A DNA stretch of 64,000 nt from Pseudomonas koreensis. Lineage in GTDB: Bacteria; Pseudomonadota; Gammaproteobacteria; Pseudomonadales; Pseudomonadaceae. Shown piece by piece: positions 30,305-38,885 of the stretch. Below the pieces are notes generated by a model. That model made no database searches and had not been told where the DNA came from. It saw only the letters and a program-made list of their open reading frames with translations. Each line of letters starts with the position of its first letter. The first letter of the stretch is position 1. The stretch lies in contig NZ_JAAQYM010000004.1 in NCBI RefSeq assembly GCF_012986595.1, positions 496,001 to 560,000 on the forward strand, read 5' to 3'. The translations under genes were made by a program, and so were the position numbers.

Positions 30305-31686
30305 GCTGGCAGCCCTTTAAGTAACGCCCGCGCACGTTCGAGCACGTCGTGATCAAGCTGCGCCTTGATTCCGTCGAAGCCTGAACCCCGGGTGGCATCC
30401 AGACCCATGCGCGAGGTGGTGCCGTTGACCGAGGACGACGGGTCCAGCGGACTGCCGGGCAAACCGTCGATCATGAACAGGTCCAGATGCGGCTGGAAAT
30501 GTGTGGCCAGTGCCCACAACACCTGGCTGTCGTCAGTGATGTCGATGTCGCTGTCCACCGCAATCACGGTCTTCAGGTACGGATCCCAGCCGAGCAGGGC
30601 GAGCATGATCTGCCGCGCCTCGCCGTCGCGGCTCTGATCCAGGGCCACGTAGCAGTGAAAGTGGGTGCCGGAATTCGGGTAATGCACGGCGGTGACCGCA
30701 GGGAAACGCGCCTTGAGCTTCTCGCTCATTTCCGCCTCACGGGGCAGGCGGGCGAGGGTCAGGTGTTCGGCGTAGCGCCCGCCCATGACGTCGACCAGCC
30801 AGGCGTCCTTGCGCCGCAGCAGGGTGTCGACGCGCAGCACGTTGTTGGTCGAGCGGTCAGAGGAATAACCGCTGAACTCACCGAACGGACCTTCCTCGGC
30901 ATAGGCCGCCGGGTCGATGGCGCCTTCCAGCACAAACTCGGCGTAGGCCGGCACGCCGATGCCGTAGCGCGGGGTCTTCACCAGTTCCAGCGGTGCGCCA
31001 AACAAACCGCCGGCCACTGCGCGTTCATCCGCGCCATAGGGCAGGCGTGCAGCGGCGGCGAGCATGAACAGCGGGTGCGCGCCGACCACCATCGCCACGC
31101 GCAATTCTTCGCCGCGTTCACGGGCAGTTTGCAGCATCCGCCACAGATGACCGCGTGAGTGCAGGCTGGTGGCGAGGGCTTGGCGGGCGTGGCGCATCGA
31201 GCGGTGGTAGCTCATGTTGGCGATGCCGGTCAGCGGGTCCTCGGCGATGATGATCGCGTTGGTGATGTACGGGCCACGGTCGCTGTCGAAATGCTTGAGC
31301 ATCGGCAGCAGCGCCAGATCCAGCGCTTCGCCTTCGAACACTTCATCAAGGATCGGGCCGCTTTCCACATAGCGCGGGGCGATGGGCTGGTTGGCGCGGC
31401 GCTGGAAGGTTTCGTGCAGTTGCGCCGCAGTGACGCCGAACAACCTGGCAATGCGGGTGCGGGAGGCGAACAGGTTGCTCGCCACCGGCACGCCAAGGGT
31501 GCCGACGCGTTCGCAGATCAGCAACGGATCGCGACCTTGCGCGGCGAGGGCATCGACCAGGGCGGTGACGTCCTGATCGGCAGAAATCGGCTGGGTGATG
31601 GTCAGCACATCGTCCGGGTACTCACGGCGATAGGCATCGATGAACACGTGAAAGTCCTGAGAATCGCCGAGCGTCGAACGGGTCAT
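30301..31686 (-). CDS. UbiD-family prFMN-dependent decarboxylase
   Basis: 461 residues. The catalytic Glu cluster is in EEGPFGEFSGY, and SYHRSMRHARQALATSL, LRVAMVVGAHP and DSDIDITDDSQVLWALATH are family landmarks for prFMN, metal and substrate contacts. UbiD enzymes (de)carboxylate aromatic, heteroaromatic or unsaturated acids. Here the enzyme is coupled to its own UbiX and to two amidohydrolases, so it is catabolic rather than for ubiquinone. Substrate unknown. Confidence 0.9.
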   Translation of the reverse strand: MTRSTLGDSQDFHVFIDAYRREYPDDVLTITQPISADQDVTALVDALAAQGRDPLLICERVGTLGVPVASNLFASRTRIARLFGVTAAQLHETFQRRANQPIAPRYVESGPILDEVFEGEALDLALLPMLKHFDSDRGPYITNAIIIAEDPLTGIANMSYHRSMRHARQALATSLHSRGHLWRMLQTARERGEELRVAMVVGAHPLFMLAAAARLPYGADERAVAGGLFGAPLELVKTPRYGIGVPAYAEFVLEGAIDPAAYAEEGPFGEFSGYSSDRSTNNVLRVDTLLRRKDAWLVDVMGGRYAEHLTLARLPREAEMSEKLKARFPAVTAVHYPNSGTHFHCYVALDQSRDGEARQIMLALLGWDPYLKTVIAVDSDIDITDDSQVLWALATHFQPHLDLFMIDGLPGSPLDPSSSVNGTTSRMGLDATRGSGFDGIKAQLDHDVLERARALLKGLPA

Positions 31687-31828
31687 GGTTTCACCTCGTA
31701 AAAAGCAGGCACGCAGGGGTGAGAAGGCGTTCGATCGAGCAGCCGTTGGCCTGCCGGTCGAGGGAACGCCGGGTCATCTTCGTGCCTGTAAAGTCGCTGT
31801 GTTGCCCACATGAAACACTGGAGATCCC

Positions 31829-31935
31829 CTGTGGCGAGGGAGCTTGCTCCCGCTGGACTGCGCAGCAGGCCCAAGCTCTTTGGGAAAAAGCGGGGCGGCT
31901 TCGCCACCCAGCGGGAGCAAGCTCCCTCGCCACAG
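31829..31935. repeat. REP inverted pair, family A
   Basis: Inverted copies of GTGGCGAGGGAGCTTGCTCC between the UbiD-like gene and the ACMSD-family gene; it occupies much of the 269-bp gap. Confidence 0.9.
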
Positions 31936-31955
31936 TGGTGCAGCATTTCTTCAGG

Positions 31956-32861
31956 TCAGAGGTACGTGGTGGTCAGGCGAATATCCGCCTCAACCAGATC
32001 CTTCGGCGGTGGCGTCGGTTCGATCCCGCACAACCGGGCGATGTTGTTGCCCAGGTAGTCTTCGAGATGATCCTCATCGATGCCCAAACCTTGCGGCGCC
32101 GGCGAGCACAACACCTCCAGCTCTCGCAGCCACATGCCCGGTTCGTTCGGCGGTGAGTCGGTGCCGAACACGATCTTGTTGCGCGGCAGTTCCTTGGCGA
32201 ACTCGACGATTCGCGACTGGAAGCACCAGCCGGATTCGCAGTACACATTCGGCGTGTCCATCGCCATCCAGAACGCCTCGAACGAATAGTTGCCGCCGGT
32301 CTGGATGCCGAAGTGGCCGATGATGAAGTTGACCATCGGGAACTCGCGGATGATCGGGTAGAACATCGTCGGAATCGTGTACGGACCGTCACCGGTGTGG
32401 ATCAGCACGACGATGTTGTACTTGGCGCAGACCTTCATCGCCGGGCGCAACCAGTCGAGTGCGCGGTCCGGGCGATAGCCGTGCATGTTGGCGTGCAGCT
32501 TGAGCATCTTGAAGCCGTATTCCTTGATGTGGAATTCCAGCTCCGCCGCACCGTTTTCCGGTCCCCAGCGCGGGTTGAAGTTGAAGTTGCCGATGAAGCG
32601 GTCCGGGTACTTCACGCACAGTTCGGCGACGTAGGACATGTAGTCACGCACGCCCTCGCGGCCACGGCGGTTGCCGTCGCGATAACCGGTGTTGCCCGGT
32701 GGCGGCTGAATGAAACCCATGTCGATGCGGCGCGGTTTGCCGTTGATCATGTACGGGCCGTCCATCAGTTTGAGCATGCGCTCGCCAGTGAACGGTTCGC
32801 CGGTGTGGCGCCAGGCCTCGTCGACCAGGTTGGTGGGGTGCAGATGGGTGTCGATGATCAT
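31956..32861 (-). CDS. ACMSD-family amidohydrolase (amidohydrolase_2), intact metal site
   Basis: 301 residues. Predicted metal ligands are H6 and H8 in IIDTHLHPTN, H155 in IHTGDGPY and D235 in FGTDSPP, with H183 in GHFGIQTGG as the likely catalytic His and H123 in MLKLHANMH. Relatives are decarboxylases or hydrolases of small aromatic and heterocyclic acids. It follows its paralogue by 4 bp, so the two may form one enzyme. Substrate unknown. Confidence 0.85.
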   Translation of the reverse strand: MIIDTHLHPTNLVDEAWRHTGEPFTGERMLKLMDGPYMINGKPRRIDMGFIQPPPGNTGYRDGNRRGREGVRDYMSYVAELCVKYPDRFIGNFNFNPRWGPENGAAELEFHIKEYGFKMLKLHANMHGYRPDRALDWLRPAMKVCAKYNIVVLIHTGDGPYTIPTMFYPIIREFPMVNFIIGHFGIQTGGNYSFEAFWMAMDTPNVYCESGWCFQSRIVEFAKELPRNKIVFGTDSPPNEPGMWLRELEVLCSPAPQGLGIDEDHLEDYLGNNIARLCGIEPTPPPKDLVEADIRLTTTYL

Positions 32862-32865
32862 CGGT

Positions 32866-33795
32866 TCAGCTCCTGGCCAGTTGCGTGGTGACGGGGCGCT
32901 TGAGTTGCGCCTCTGCTTCGGAAACGGAACGCGGCGGCGGGGTTGGCTCGAGGCCGATCATCCGCGCGGTGTTGTTGCCCAGGTAGTCCTCGAGGGTGTC
33001 CTCGTCGAGGTTCAGGCCCTGCGGCGGCTCGTGGCAGAGCACTTCGAGCAGGCGCAGCCACATGCCCGGTTCGTTCGGCGGGGTGTCGGTGCCGAAGAGG
33101 ATCTTGTGCGTCGGCAGGACCTTGGCGAATTCGACGATCCGCGATTGCAGGCACCAGCCGGATTCGCAGTAGACGTTGGGCAACTCCATCGCCCATTGCA
33201 TCGGTTCGAACACGTAGACGCCGCCGGTCTGCACGCCGAAGTGGGCCATGATGAAATCGACGTTGGGGAATTCCTTGATCATCGGCACCCATTCCGACGG
33301 GATGCTGTAAGGTCCGTCGCCGGTGTGCAGCTTGACCGGGATGCCCAGCTCGGCGCATTTCTCGAAGCACGGGCGCACCCAGTCGAGTGCGCGGTCAGGC
33401 CGGTAGGCGTGCATGTTGGCCTGCATCTGCACCATCTTGAACCCGTGTTCCTTGACGTAGCGCTCGATCGCTTCAACGCCGTTCTCCACGCCGCAGCGCG
33501 GGTTGTAGACGAAGCAGCCGATGAAACGATCCGGGTAGGTCTGGACCATTTTCAGGGTGTAGGCCATGTAGGCGTCGATGGATTCGCGGCCCGAGAGCTC
33601 GCCGTCGGTCCAGGTGTAAATAGTGTTGCCCTGCGGCGGCTGGATGAAGGCTTTGTCGATGCGGCGAGGTTTGCCGTTGACCATGTACGGGCCATCCATC
33701 ATCTCCAGCAGACGCTCGCCGGTGAACGGGTCACCGTCATGCCTCCAGGCGAGGTCCACCAGATCGGTGGGATAGCAGCTGATATCGATGATCAT
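32866..33795 (-). CDS. ACMSD-family paralogue lacking the HxH metal motif
   Basis: 309 residues, clearly a duplicate of the downstream gene: both share DGPYM-NGKPRRID, YRPDRALDW and TPPPNEPGMWL-type segments. The start reads MIIDISCYPT, so H6 and H8 of the paralogue are S6 and Y8, and H123 is replaced by Q125 (MVQMQANMH). H157, H185 and D237 remain. Three lost residues suggest a weak or absent metal site and a structural or regulatory subunit. ATG 33795 is chosen over an upstream start that adds 18 unrelated residues. Confidence 0.83.
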   Translation of the reverse strand: MIIDISCYPTDLVDLAWRHDGDPFTGERLLEMMDGPYMVNGKPRRIDKAFIQPPQGNTIYTWTDGELSGRESIDAYMAYTLKMVQTYPDRFIGCFVYNPRCGVENGVEAIERYVKEHGFKMVQMQANMHAYRPDRALDWVRPCFEKCAELGIPVKLHTGDGPYSIPSEWVPMIKEFPNVDFIMAHFGVQTGGVYVFEPMQWAMELPNVYCESGWCLQSRIVEFAKVLPTHKILFGTDTPPNEPGMWLRLLEVLCHEPPQGLNLDEDTLEDYLGNNTARMIGLEPTPPPRSVSEAEAQLKRPVTTQLARS

Positions 33796-34039
33796 TGAAG
33801 TCGATCTCCTGATAGCGGGGAAGGGAGCCTTGCGGCTCTCGGCATCCACGTCCCGGGCAATCGGCCATTTCTATGCGCAGGACTCGCGCATTCCCTCGCC
33901 TGTTCGCATCCGGCCCGGGTGGGTGGTTGCTGAGGGCGAGTATTGGAAAGGGGGGAGGGGTTCGTACAATATTAATTGGGCGCGGTGGTGATACTTGGGC
34001 GATATGGTTTTGGTTTTGGCTTTTGTGGAGACTGCACCG
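33796..34039. other. Upstream region of the amidohydrolase pair
   Basis: About 240 bp with no gene, followed by a REP pair to 34113. It should hold the promoter for the leftward amidohydrolase genes. The AT-rich stretch near 33965-33978 (TACAATATTAATT) is the most promoter-like part; I could not place a convincing -35. Confidence 0.4.
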
Positions 34040-34113
34040 GCGCTATCGCGAGCAGGCTCACTCCTACAGGTGAACGCATTCCAACTGTAGGAGTGAGCCT
34101 GCTCGCGATAGCG
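34040..34113. repeat. REP inverted pair, family B
   Basis: Inverted copies of GTAGGAGTGAGCCTGCTCGC ending directly at the LysR stop codon. Confidence 0.9.
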
Positions 34114-35004
34114 TCAAGTTTGTGTACGCAAGGCCAATTCTTTAATCACCTCAACCACCGGCGCCACGCGCTCGGCCTGCCCATGCGGCCACACCGCATA
34201 CAGGTTGTAATGCGCAGCAATCTGCGCCTCGTTCAGCGCCACCAGCCGCCCGCTGCGCAACGCATCGGCGGCCAGCAATCCGCGCACCAGTCCCGCGCCA
34301 ACCCCGGCCTCAGCGGCGGCAATCAGGTTCGCCGCATTGTCGAAAATCACCCGTGCCGGCGGCTCGACGGGCGGCATTCCGGCGGCATCCAGCCACGGAA
34401 TCCACGAGCGTCGCGTATAGCCCAACAGCGGCAGTTCGAGGATTTGCGCCGGGCTCAACGGCACCTCTAAACCATAGCGCTCAAGCAACGCCGGCGAAGC
34501 CACCGCCAACACCCGGTCGCCACAGATCTGCGTCATCTCGCAGTCATCCCAATCGCCATAGCCATAACGCAACGCCAGGTCGACCCGCTCGAAGGTGCTG
34601 CGATCACTGCGCGGCATCGACCGCAGCGTCACCTCGTAATCCGGCAGGCCATCGAGCAGTTCTGGCAGGCGCGGATTGAGCCAGCTCTGCGCCAGTTCGC
34701 TGTCGACGTCCAGGGTCAGGCGCTGGGCCACGCTGCGGTTTTTCACCGAGGACAGCGCCCGGTCGATCTGCGCCAGTCCATCCGACAGCACGCTGGCAAA
34801 CAACTGCCCGGCGTCGGTGAGGTTGCTGCCGCCGCCTTCACGCACGAACAGCGGCTGGCCGATGAAGTCTTCCAGTGCGCGAATCTGCTGGCTGATGGCG
34901 CTGTGGGTCAGGTCGAGCTTGCGCGCGGCGCTGGAGAAACTCCCGCTGCGCGCAGCGTGGATAAACGCGCTCATGGACTGCACCGACGGGTATCGCTTGT
35001 ACAT
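34114..35004 (-). CDS. LysR-family transcriptional regulator
   Basis: 296 residues, GcvA-like. The N-terminal helix-turn-helix is [20 protein letters not shown] followed by [13 protein letters not shown]; the rest is a substrate-binding fold. ATG 35004 ([11 protein letters not shown]) is chosen; a longer frame of 59 extra codons runs into the Mo-hydroxylase gene. It is divergent from that gene with a 118-bp gap, the usual LysR arrangement, so it probably controls the hydroxylase. Confidence 0.87.
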   Translation of the reverse strand: MYKRYPSVQSMSAFIHAARSGSFSSAARKLDLTHSAISQQIRALEDFIGQPLFVREGGGSNLTDAGQLFASVLSDGLAQIDRALSSVKNRSVAQRLTLDVDSELAQSWLNPRLPELLDGLPDYEVTLRSMPRSDRSTFERVDLALRYGYGDWDDCEMTQICGDRVLAVASPALLERYGLEVPLSPAQILELPLLGYTRRSWIPWLDAAGMPPVEPPARVIFDNAANLIAAAEAGVGAGLVRGLLAADALRSGRLVALNEAQIAAHYNLYAVWPHGQAERVAPVVEVIKELALRTQT

Positions 35005-35122
35005 GTTGTTAGTCCTGCTTACAGCGGTTGGCAGAAATCGTCGCTGGCCGCGGGTTGCCCGGGCTTCCAATAATCGGTCACCAGGCCCGCACAAAGACGG
35101 GCCGCTCTTTTGGAGCCAGACA

Positions 35123-35587
35123 ATGATTGCATTCACGGTGAACGGCGAACGACGCGAGCTGGATGAAGCGTCCCCCTCCATGCCCTTGTTATGGGTCCTG
35201 CGTGATCAACTGAAACTTACCGGCACCAAATTCGGCTGCGGCATGGGCCTGTGCGGTGCCTGCACCGTGCATCTGGACGGTGTCGCGGTGCGTTCCTGCC
35301 AGTTGCCGCTGGCCGCCGTCGCGGGCCACAGCATCACCACCATCGAAGGCTTGTCGCCGACGCAAAGCCATCCGTTGCAACTGGCCTGGGTCGCCGAAGA
35401 TGTGCCGCAATGCGGCTACTGTCAATCCGGGCAGATCATGTCTGCCGCCGCGCTGCTCAACACGGGGGCAGCGGTGACCGACGATTCGATCCGCAATGCG
35501 ATGACCGGCAATATCTGCCGCTGCGGCACTTACGGGCGGATCAACAAAGCGATCAAGCGCGCGGCGAATGCGCCGAAGGAGGCCTGA
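35123..35587 (+). CDS. 2Fe-2S subunit of a molybdenum hydroxylase (IorA-like)
   Basis: 154 residues with two clusters: plant-type C39, C44, C47, C59 ([16 protein letters not shown]), and the second C97, C100, C132, C134 ([20 protein letters not shown]). It transfers electrons from the Mo centre of the large subunit. There is no signal peptide; it is expected to be co-exported with the Tat-bearing large subunit. TGGAG lies upstream of ATG 35123. Confidence 0.9.
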   Translation: MIAFTVNGERRELDEASPSMPLLWVLRDQLKLTGTKFGCGMGLCGACTVHLDGVAVRSCQLPLAAVAGHSITTIEGLSPTQSHPLQLAWVAEDVPQCGYCQSGQIMSAAALLNTGAAVTDDSIRNAMTGNICRCGTYGRINKAIKRAANAPKEA

Positions 35588-37800
35588 TGAGCCTGCTCGA
35601 CGACACCTTGATCGAACCGTCACGCCGGGTGTTTCTCAAGCAAGCGGCGACGGTGGCTTCGGGGCTGGCGATTGCCCTGTACCTGCCATCCGGCATCGCC
35701 GCCAGCGACCCAAAAGCCCCGGCCCCGGCCAGCGAATTCGAACCCAACGCCTGGGTGCGGATCTTCCCCGACGGCACGGTGAAACTGGTGGTGCACAAGC
35801 ACGACTCCGGCACCGGCACGCACACCGCGCTGGCCGCGTGCGTGGCCGAGGAGCTGGATGTGAACCCGATGACCGTGCAGGTCATCACCCCGGAAAACCC
35901 GTTCTTCGACACCTACATTCACCCGATCTGGAAAGTCTTCTCCACCGGCGGCAGCACCAGCGTGTCGCTGGAATACGACCGCCTGCGCATGGCCGGGGCC
36001 ACGGCTCGGGCGCTGCTGATCACGGCGGCGGCGAAGCAATGGAAAGTCAGTCCCGACAGTTGCAGCACCGAGGAAGGCCGGGTGGTTCACCCGTCCAGCA
36101 AACGCAGCCTCGGCTACGGCGAACTGGTCGGCGTGGCGGCGCGTCTGCCGGCACCGGCCCACGTCACGCTGAAAGATCCGGCGCAGTTCAAATACATCGG
36201 CAAGCTGCGGCACAAGCGTGACGCGGCGGCCAAGGTTTGCGGAGGTTTCAAGTACAGCATCGACGTGCAATTACCGGGGATGCTGGTGGCGGTGATTCAG
36301 CGGGCGCCGGTGGTCGGTGCCAAGGTGATCAACGTGGACTCGACGGCAGCGTTGCAGGTGCCGGGCGTGCGCAAGGTGCTTGCGATTCCGGGGCGGCCGG
36401 ATGTGCTCGGCGGCAATCTGGAAGGGGTTGCGGTGCTGGCGGACACGTTCTGGGCCGCGCAGCAGGGGCGCAAAGTGTTGGAGATAAAGTGGAGTGATTC
36501 GCCGCTGGCCGGATTCGACAGCGCCGAATTGGGCAAGGCTCAGGCTGCAGCGATAGCCGACCCGGCGGCGCAAACCGTCAAGGCCATGAGCAATGGCGAT
36601 GTGGCCGGGCAGTGGGCGAGCGCGGCGAAGCTGATCGAAGCCGATTACACCATGCCGTACAAGGTGCAGAACCCGCTGGAACCGATCTGCATCACTGCGC
36701 AGGTCAAGGACCAGGCGATCACCTATTGGGGCGGCGTGCAGGTGCCGTCCTCGGCGCTGGAAGCGGCGCAAACCGTGTGCGGCATCGACAAGGACAAGGT
36801 CACCATCAACGAACTGGTGTCCGGCGGCAGCTTCGGCGCGCGGGAGGCCAAATACTGGTTGTTCGAAGTGGCGTATCTGGCGCAGCAAACCGGGGTGCCG
36901 GTGAAGCTGCTCAACAGCCGCGAAGACGAAATGCACGCACTGTTCAATCACCCGGCGACGTTGCACCGGGTCAAAGGTGCGCTCGACGCTCAGGGCAAAC
37001 TCAACGCGCTGCAGTTGCATGCGGTGTCGCCGGCGTCGCCGGAGCAGTGGGAGCCGGGTTACTTCGAACGCCCGGATCGCATGGATTACAGCACCACCGA
37101 AGCGATCACCGCGTGGGACTTCGCTTATCGTCCGCCGCATCTGGAGCTGAACTGGGTCAAGCATGAAAGCCACGTGCCCAGCGGCTGGTATCGCTCGGTG
37201 AGTTTCATCCCCAACGTGTTCGCCGTGGAAAGCTTCATGGATGAACTGGCCCACGCGGCGGGCGCCGATCCGCTGGCGTTCAGGCTCGCCAACATGCAGG
37301 ACCGGCCACGGCATGTGGCGGTGCTGAAACAGGCGGCTGAGCGCGCCGGATGGGGCCAGCCGTTGCCCCCGGGCACCGCGCTGGGGATTGCGACCAATCA
37401 GGGTTACACCAGTTTTATCGCGGTGGTGGCGCAGGTCGCGACGGTTGATGGCAAGCCGAAGGTCGAGAAGCTGACGTGCGTGGTCGATTGCGGCTTGGCC
37501 GTGTCGCCAGGCGGGGTCGAAGAGCAGATCTACGGCGGCTTGATGTGGGGCCTGGGCCACGCCTTGTTCGATCGGCTCGATATCCAACAGGGCAGGGTGG
37601 TGCAGAGCAACTTCCACGACTACCGCGTGACCCGCATGTCGGACATGCCGGCCACCGACATCGTGGTGCTGGACGGCGAACCGGGCAAACCCGGCGGAGT
37701 CGGCGAGTTGGGCAGCCCCTCGGTGGCACCGGCGATTGCCAACGCCTTGTTCGCGCTGACCGGCATTCGCCAGCGCTCGACACCGCTGAGCCTGGGGTAA
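35587..37800 (+). CDS. Molybdopterin-binding subunit of a periplasmic molybdenum hydroxylase (IorB-like)
   Basis: 737 residues. A Tat signal is visible: S12-R-R-V-F-L-K18 then ATVASGLAIALYLPSGIAA. The xanthine-oxidase-type fold has STGGSTSVS, SGGSFGAREAK and near the end GGVGELGSPSVAP, whose Glu is the catalytic base. Relatives hydroxylate N-heterocycles (isoquinoline 1-oxidoreductase, nicotinate dehydrogenase) or aldehydes. ATG overlaps the small-subunit stop (TGATG). No FAD subunit or cytochrome gene follows, so the electron acceptor is encoded elsewhere. Confidence 0.9.
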   Translation: MSLLDDTLIEPSRRVFLKQAATVASGLAIALYLPSGIAASDPKAPAPASEFEPNAWVRIFPDGTVKLVVHKHDSGTGTHTALAACVAEELDVNPMTVQVITPENPFFDTYIHPIWKVFSTGGSTSVSLEYDRLRMAGATARALLITAAAKQWKVSPDSCSTEEGRVVHPSSKRSLGYGELVGVAARLPAPAHVTLKDPAQFKYIGKLRHKRDAAAKVCGGFKYSIDVQLPGMLVAVIQRAPVVGAKVINVDSTAALQVPGVRKVLAIPGRPDVLGGNLEGVAVLADTFWAAQQGRKVLEIKWSDSPLAGFDSAELGKAQAAAIADPAAQTVKAMSNGDVAGQWASAAKLIEADYTMPYKVQNPLEPICITAQVKDQAITYWGGVQVPSSALEAAQTVCGIDKDKVTINELVSGGSFGAREAKYWLFEVAYLAQQTGVPVKLLNSREDEMHALFNHPATLHRVKGALDAQGKLNALQLHAVSPASPEQWEPGYFERPDRMDYSTTEAITAWDFAYRPPHLELNWVKHESHVPSGWYRSVSFIPNVFAVESFMDELAHAAGADPLAFRLANMQDRPRHVAVLKQAAERAGWGQPLPPGTALGIATNQGYTSFIAVVAQVATVDGKPKVEKLTCVVDCGLAVSPGGVEEQIYGGLMWGLGHALFDRLDIQQGRVVQSNFHDYRVTRMSDMPATDIVVLDGEPGKPGGVGELGSPSVAPAIANALFALTGIRQRSTPLSLG

Positions 37801-37806
37801 GCCGCC

Positions 37807-38700
37807 ATGGACCTGCGTCTGCTGCGCTATTTCATGGCCCTGGCCGATGAGTTGCACTTCGGTCGCGCCGCCGAACGGCTGCATATTTGCCAGCCGCCGT
37901 TGAGCCAGCAGATTCGTCTGCTGGAGGAAGAACTCGGCACGCCGCTGTTCGAGCGCAGTCACCATCGGGTCGAGCTGACAGCGGCGGGGCAGATGCTCAA
38001 GGAGCAGGCGCCGCTGGTGTTCGAACAGCTCGAGCGGGCACTGGACCTGACGCGTCAGACCGGGCGCGGGCAGCTCGGCGAGCTGGAAATCGGCATGATC
38101 AGTTCGGTGATGGTCGGCGTTCTGCCCAAGGCGCTGCACCTGTTTCGCGAGCGCTATCCGCAGGTGAACTGGCGCCTGCACGAAATGACCCCGGCGGCGC
38201 AGGTCAAGGCGCTCAAGGAGAAGCGCATCGACGCCTGCGTGTTTCGTGTCGGCTATGACGACCCGTTGTTGCGCAATGAGCTGCTGATCTACGAGCCGAT
38301 TCACGTGGTGATGCCGGCGGACCATCCGCTGGCCAGTCGCGCAGTGCTGGCGCCGGCGGATCTGGCCCGGGAGCCGTTTGTCGCGCTGGAACTGAAGCAG
38401 TCGCGGTTCGCCCATTTTCTCTATCAGTGCTGCGTCCAGGCCGGGTTCACCCCGCAGATCCGCCAGCAGGTGATCGAGGTGCAGACCTTGCTCAGCCTGG
38501 TGCGGGCCGGATTCGGTGTGGCGCTGTTGCCCGCGTCCATCGAACAACTGGCGCCGGCGGGGCTGGTGTTCCGCAAGCTGACCCCGGCGTTGCCTGAGGT
38601 GCCGCTGTATGCGACTTACCGCGCGGATGATGCGTCGCCGGTGCTCAAGTTGTTTCTCGACACCTTGCGTGAGTTGGTGGAGACCTCAGGCCAACGCTGA
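37807..38700 (+). CDS. LysR-family transcriptional regulator (CatR/BenM-like group)
   Basis: 297 residues. The helix-turn-helix is LHFGRAAERLHICQPPLSQQ then IRLLEEELGTPLFERSHHRV, typical of the group controlling aromatic catabolism. It starts 6 bp after the Mo-hydroxylase large subunit in the same direction, so it is co-transcribed with it. With the divergent LysR at 34114 it makes two regulators around one hydroxylase. Confidence 0.87.
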   Translation: MDLRLLRYFMALADELHFGRAAERLHICQPPLSQQIRLLEEELGTPLFERSHHRVELTAAGQMLKEQAPLVFEQLERALDLTRQTGRGQLGELEIGMISSVMVGVLPKALHLFRERYPQVNWRLHEMTPAAQVKALKEKRIDACVFRVGYDDPLLRNELLIYEPIHVVMPADHPLASRAVLAPADLAREPFVALELKQSRFAHFLYQCCVQAGFTPQIRQQVIEVQTLLSLVRAGFGVALLPASIEQLAPAGLVFRKLTPALPEVPLYATYRADDASPVLKLFLDTLRELVETSGQR

Positions 38701-38706
38701 TCTCCT

Positions 38707-38799
38707 TGTGGGAGCGAGCCTGCTCGCGAAAGCGCTATTTGCATTCAAAAAATGTGTTGGCTGACACGACGCCTTCGCGAGCAGGCTCGCTCCTACAGG
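38707..38799. repeat. REP inverted pair, family B
   Basis: Inverted copies of GGGAGCGAGCCTGCTCGCGA just after the LysR stop. Confidence 0.9.
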
Positions 38800-38885
38800 G
38801 GATTTGTGGTGTTGTCACAGTGCTTGGCACGATCGCGAACGCCTGCGGTCGTAATCTTCACACGCGCATTCCCTGTGGAGATCCA

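Noticed and set aside
29687-31686. Housekeeping ubiquinone role for the UbiX/UbiD pair
   Set aside because: Context with amidohydrolases and lack of other ubi genes point to a catabolic pair; canonical copies are expected elsewhere.
36271-38547. 758-codon frame opposite the Mo hydroxylase and LysR gene
   Set aside because: Spans two unrelated real genes on the other strand; no domain seen.
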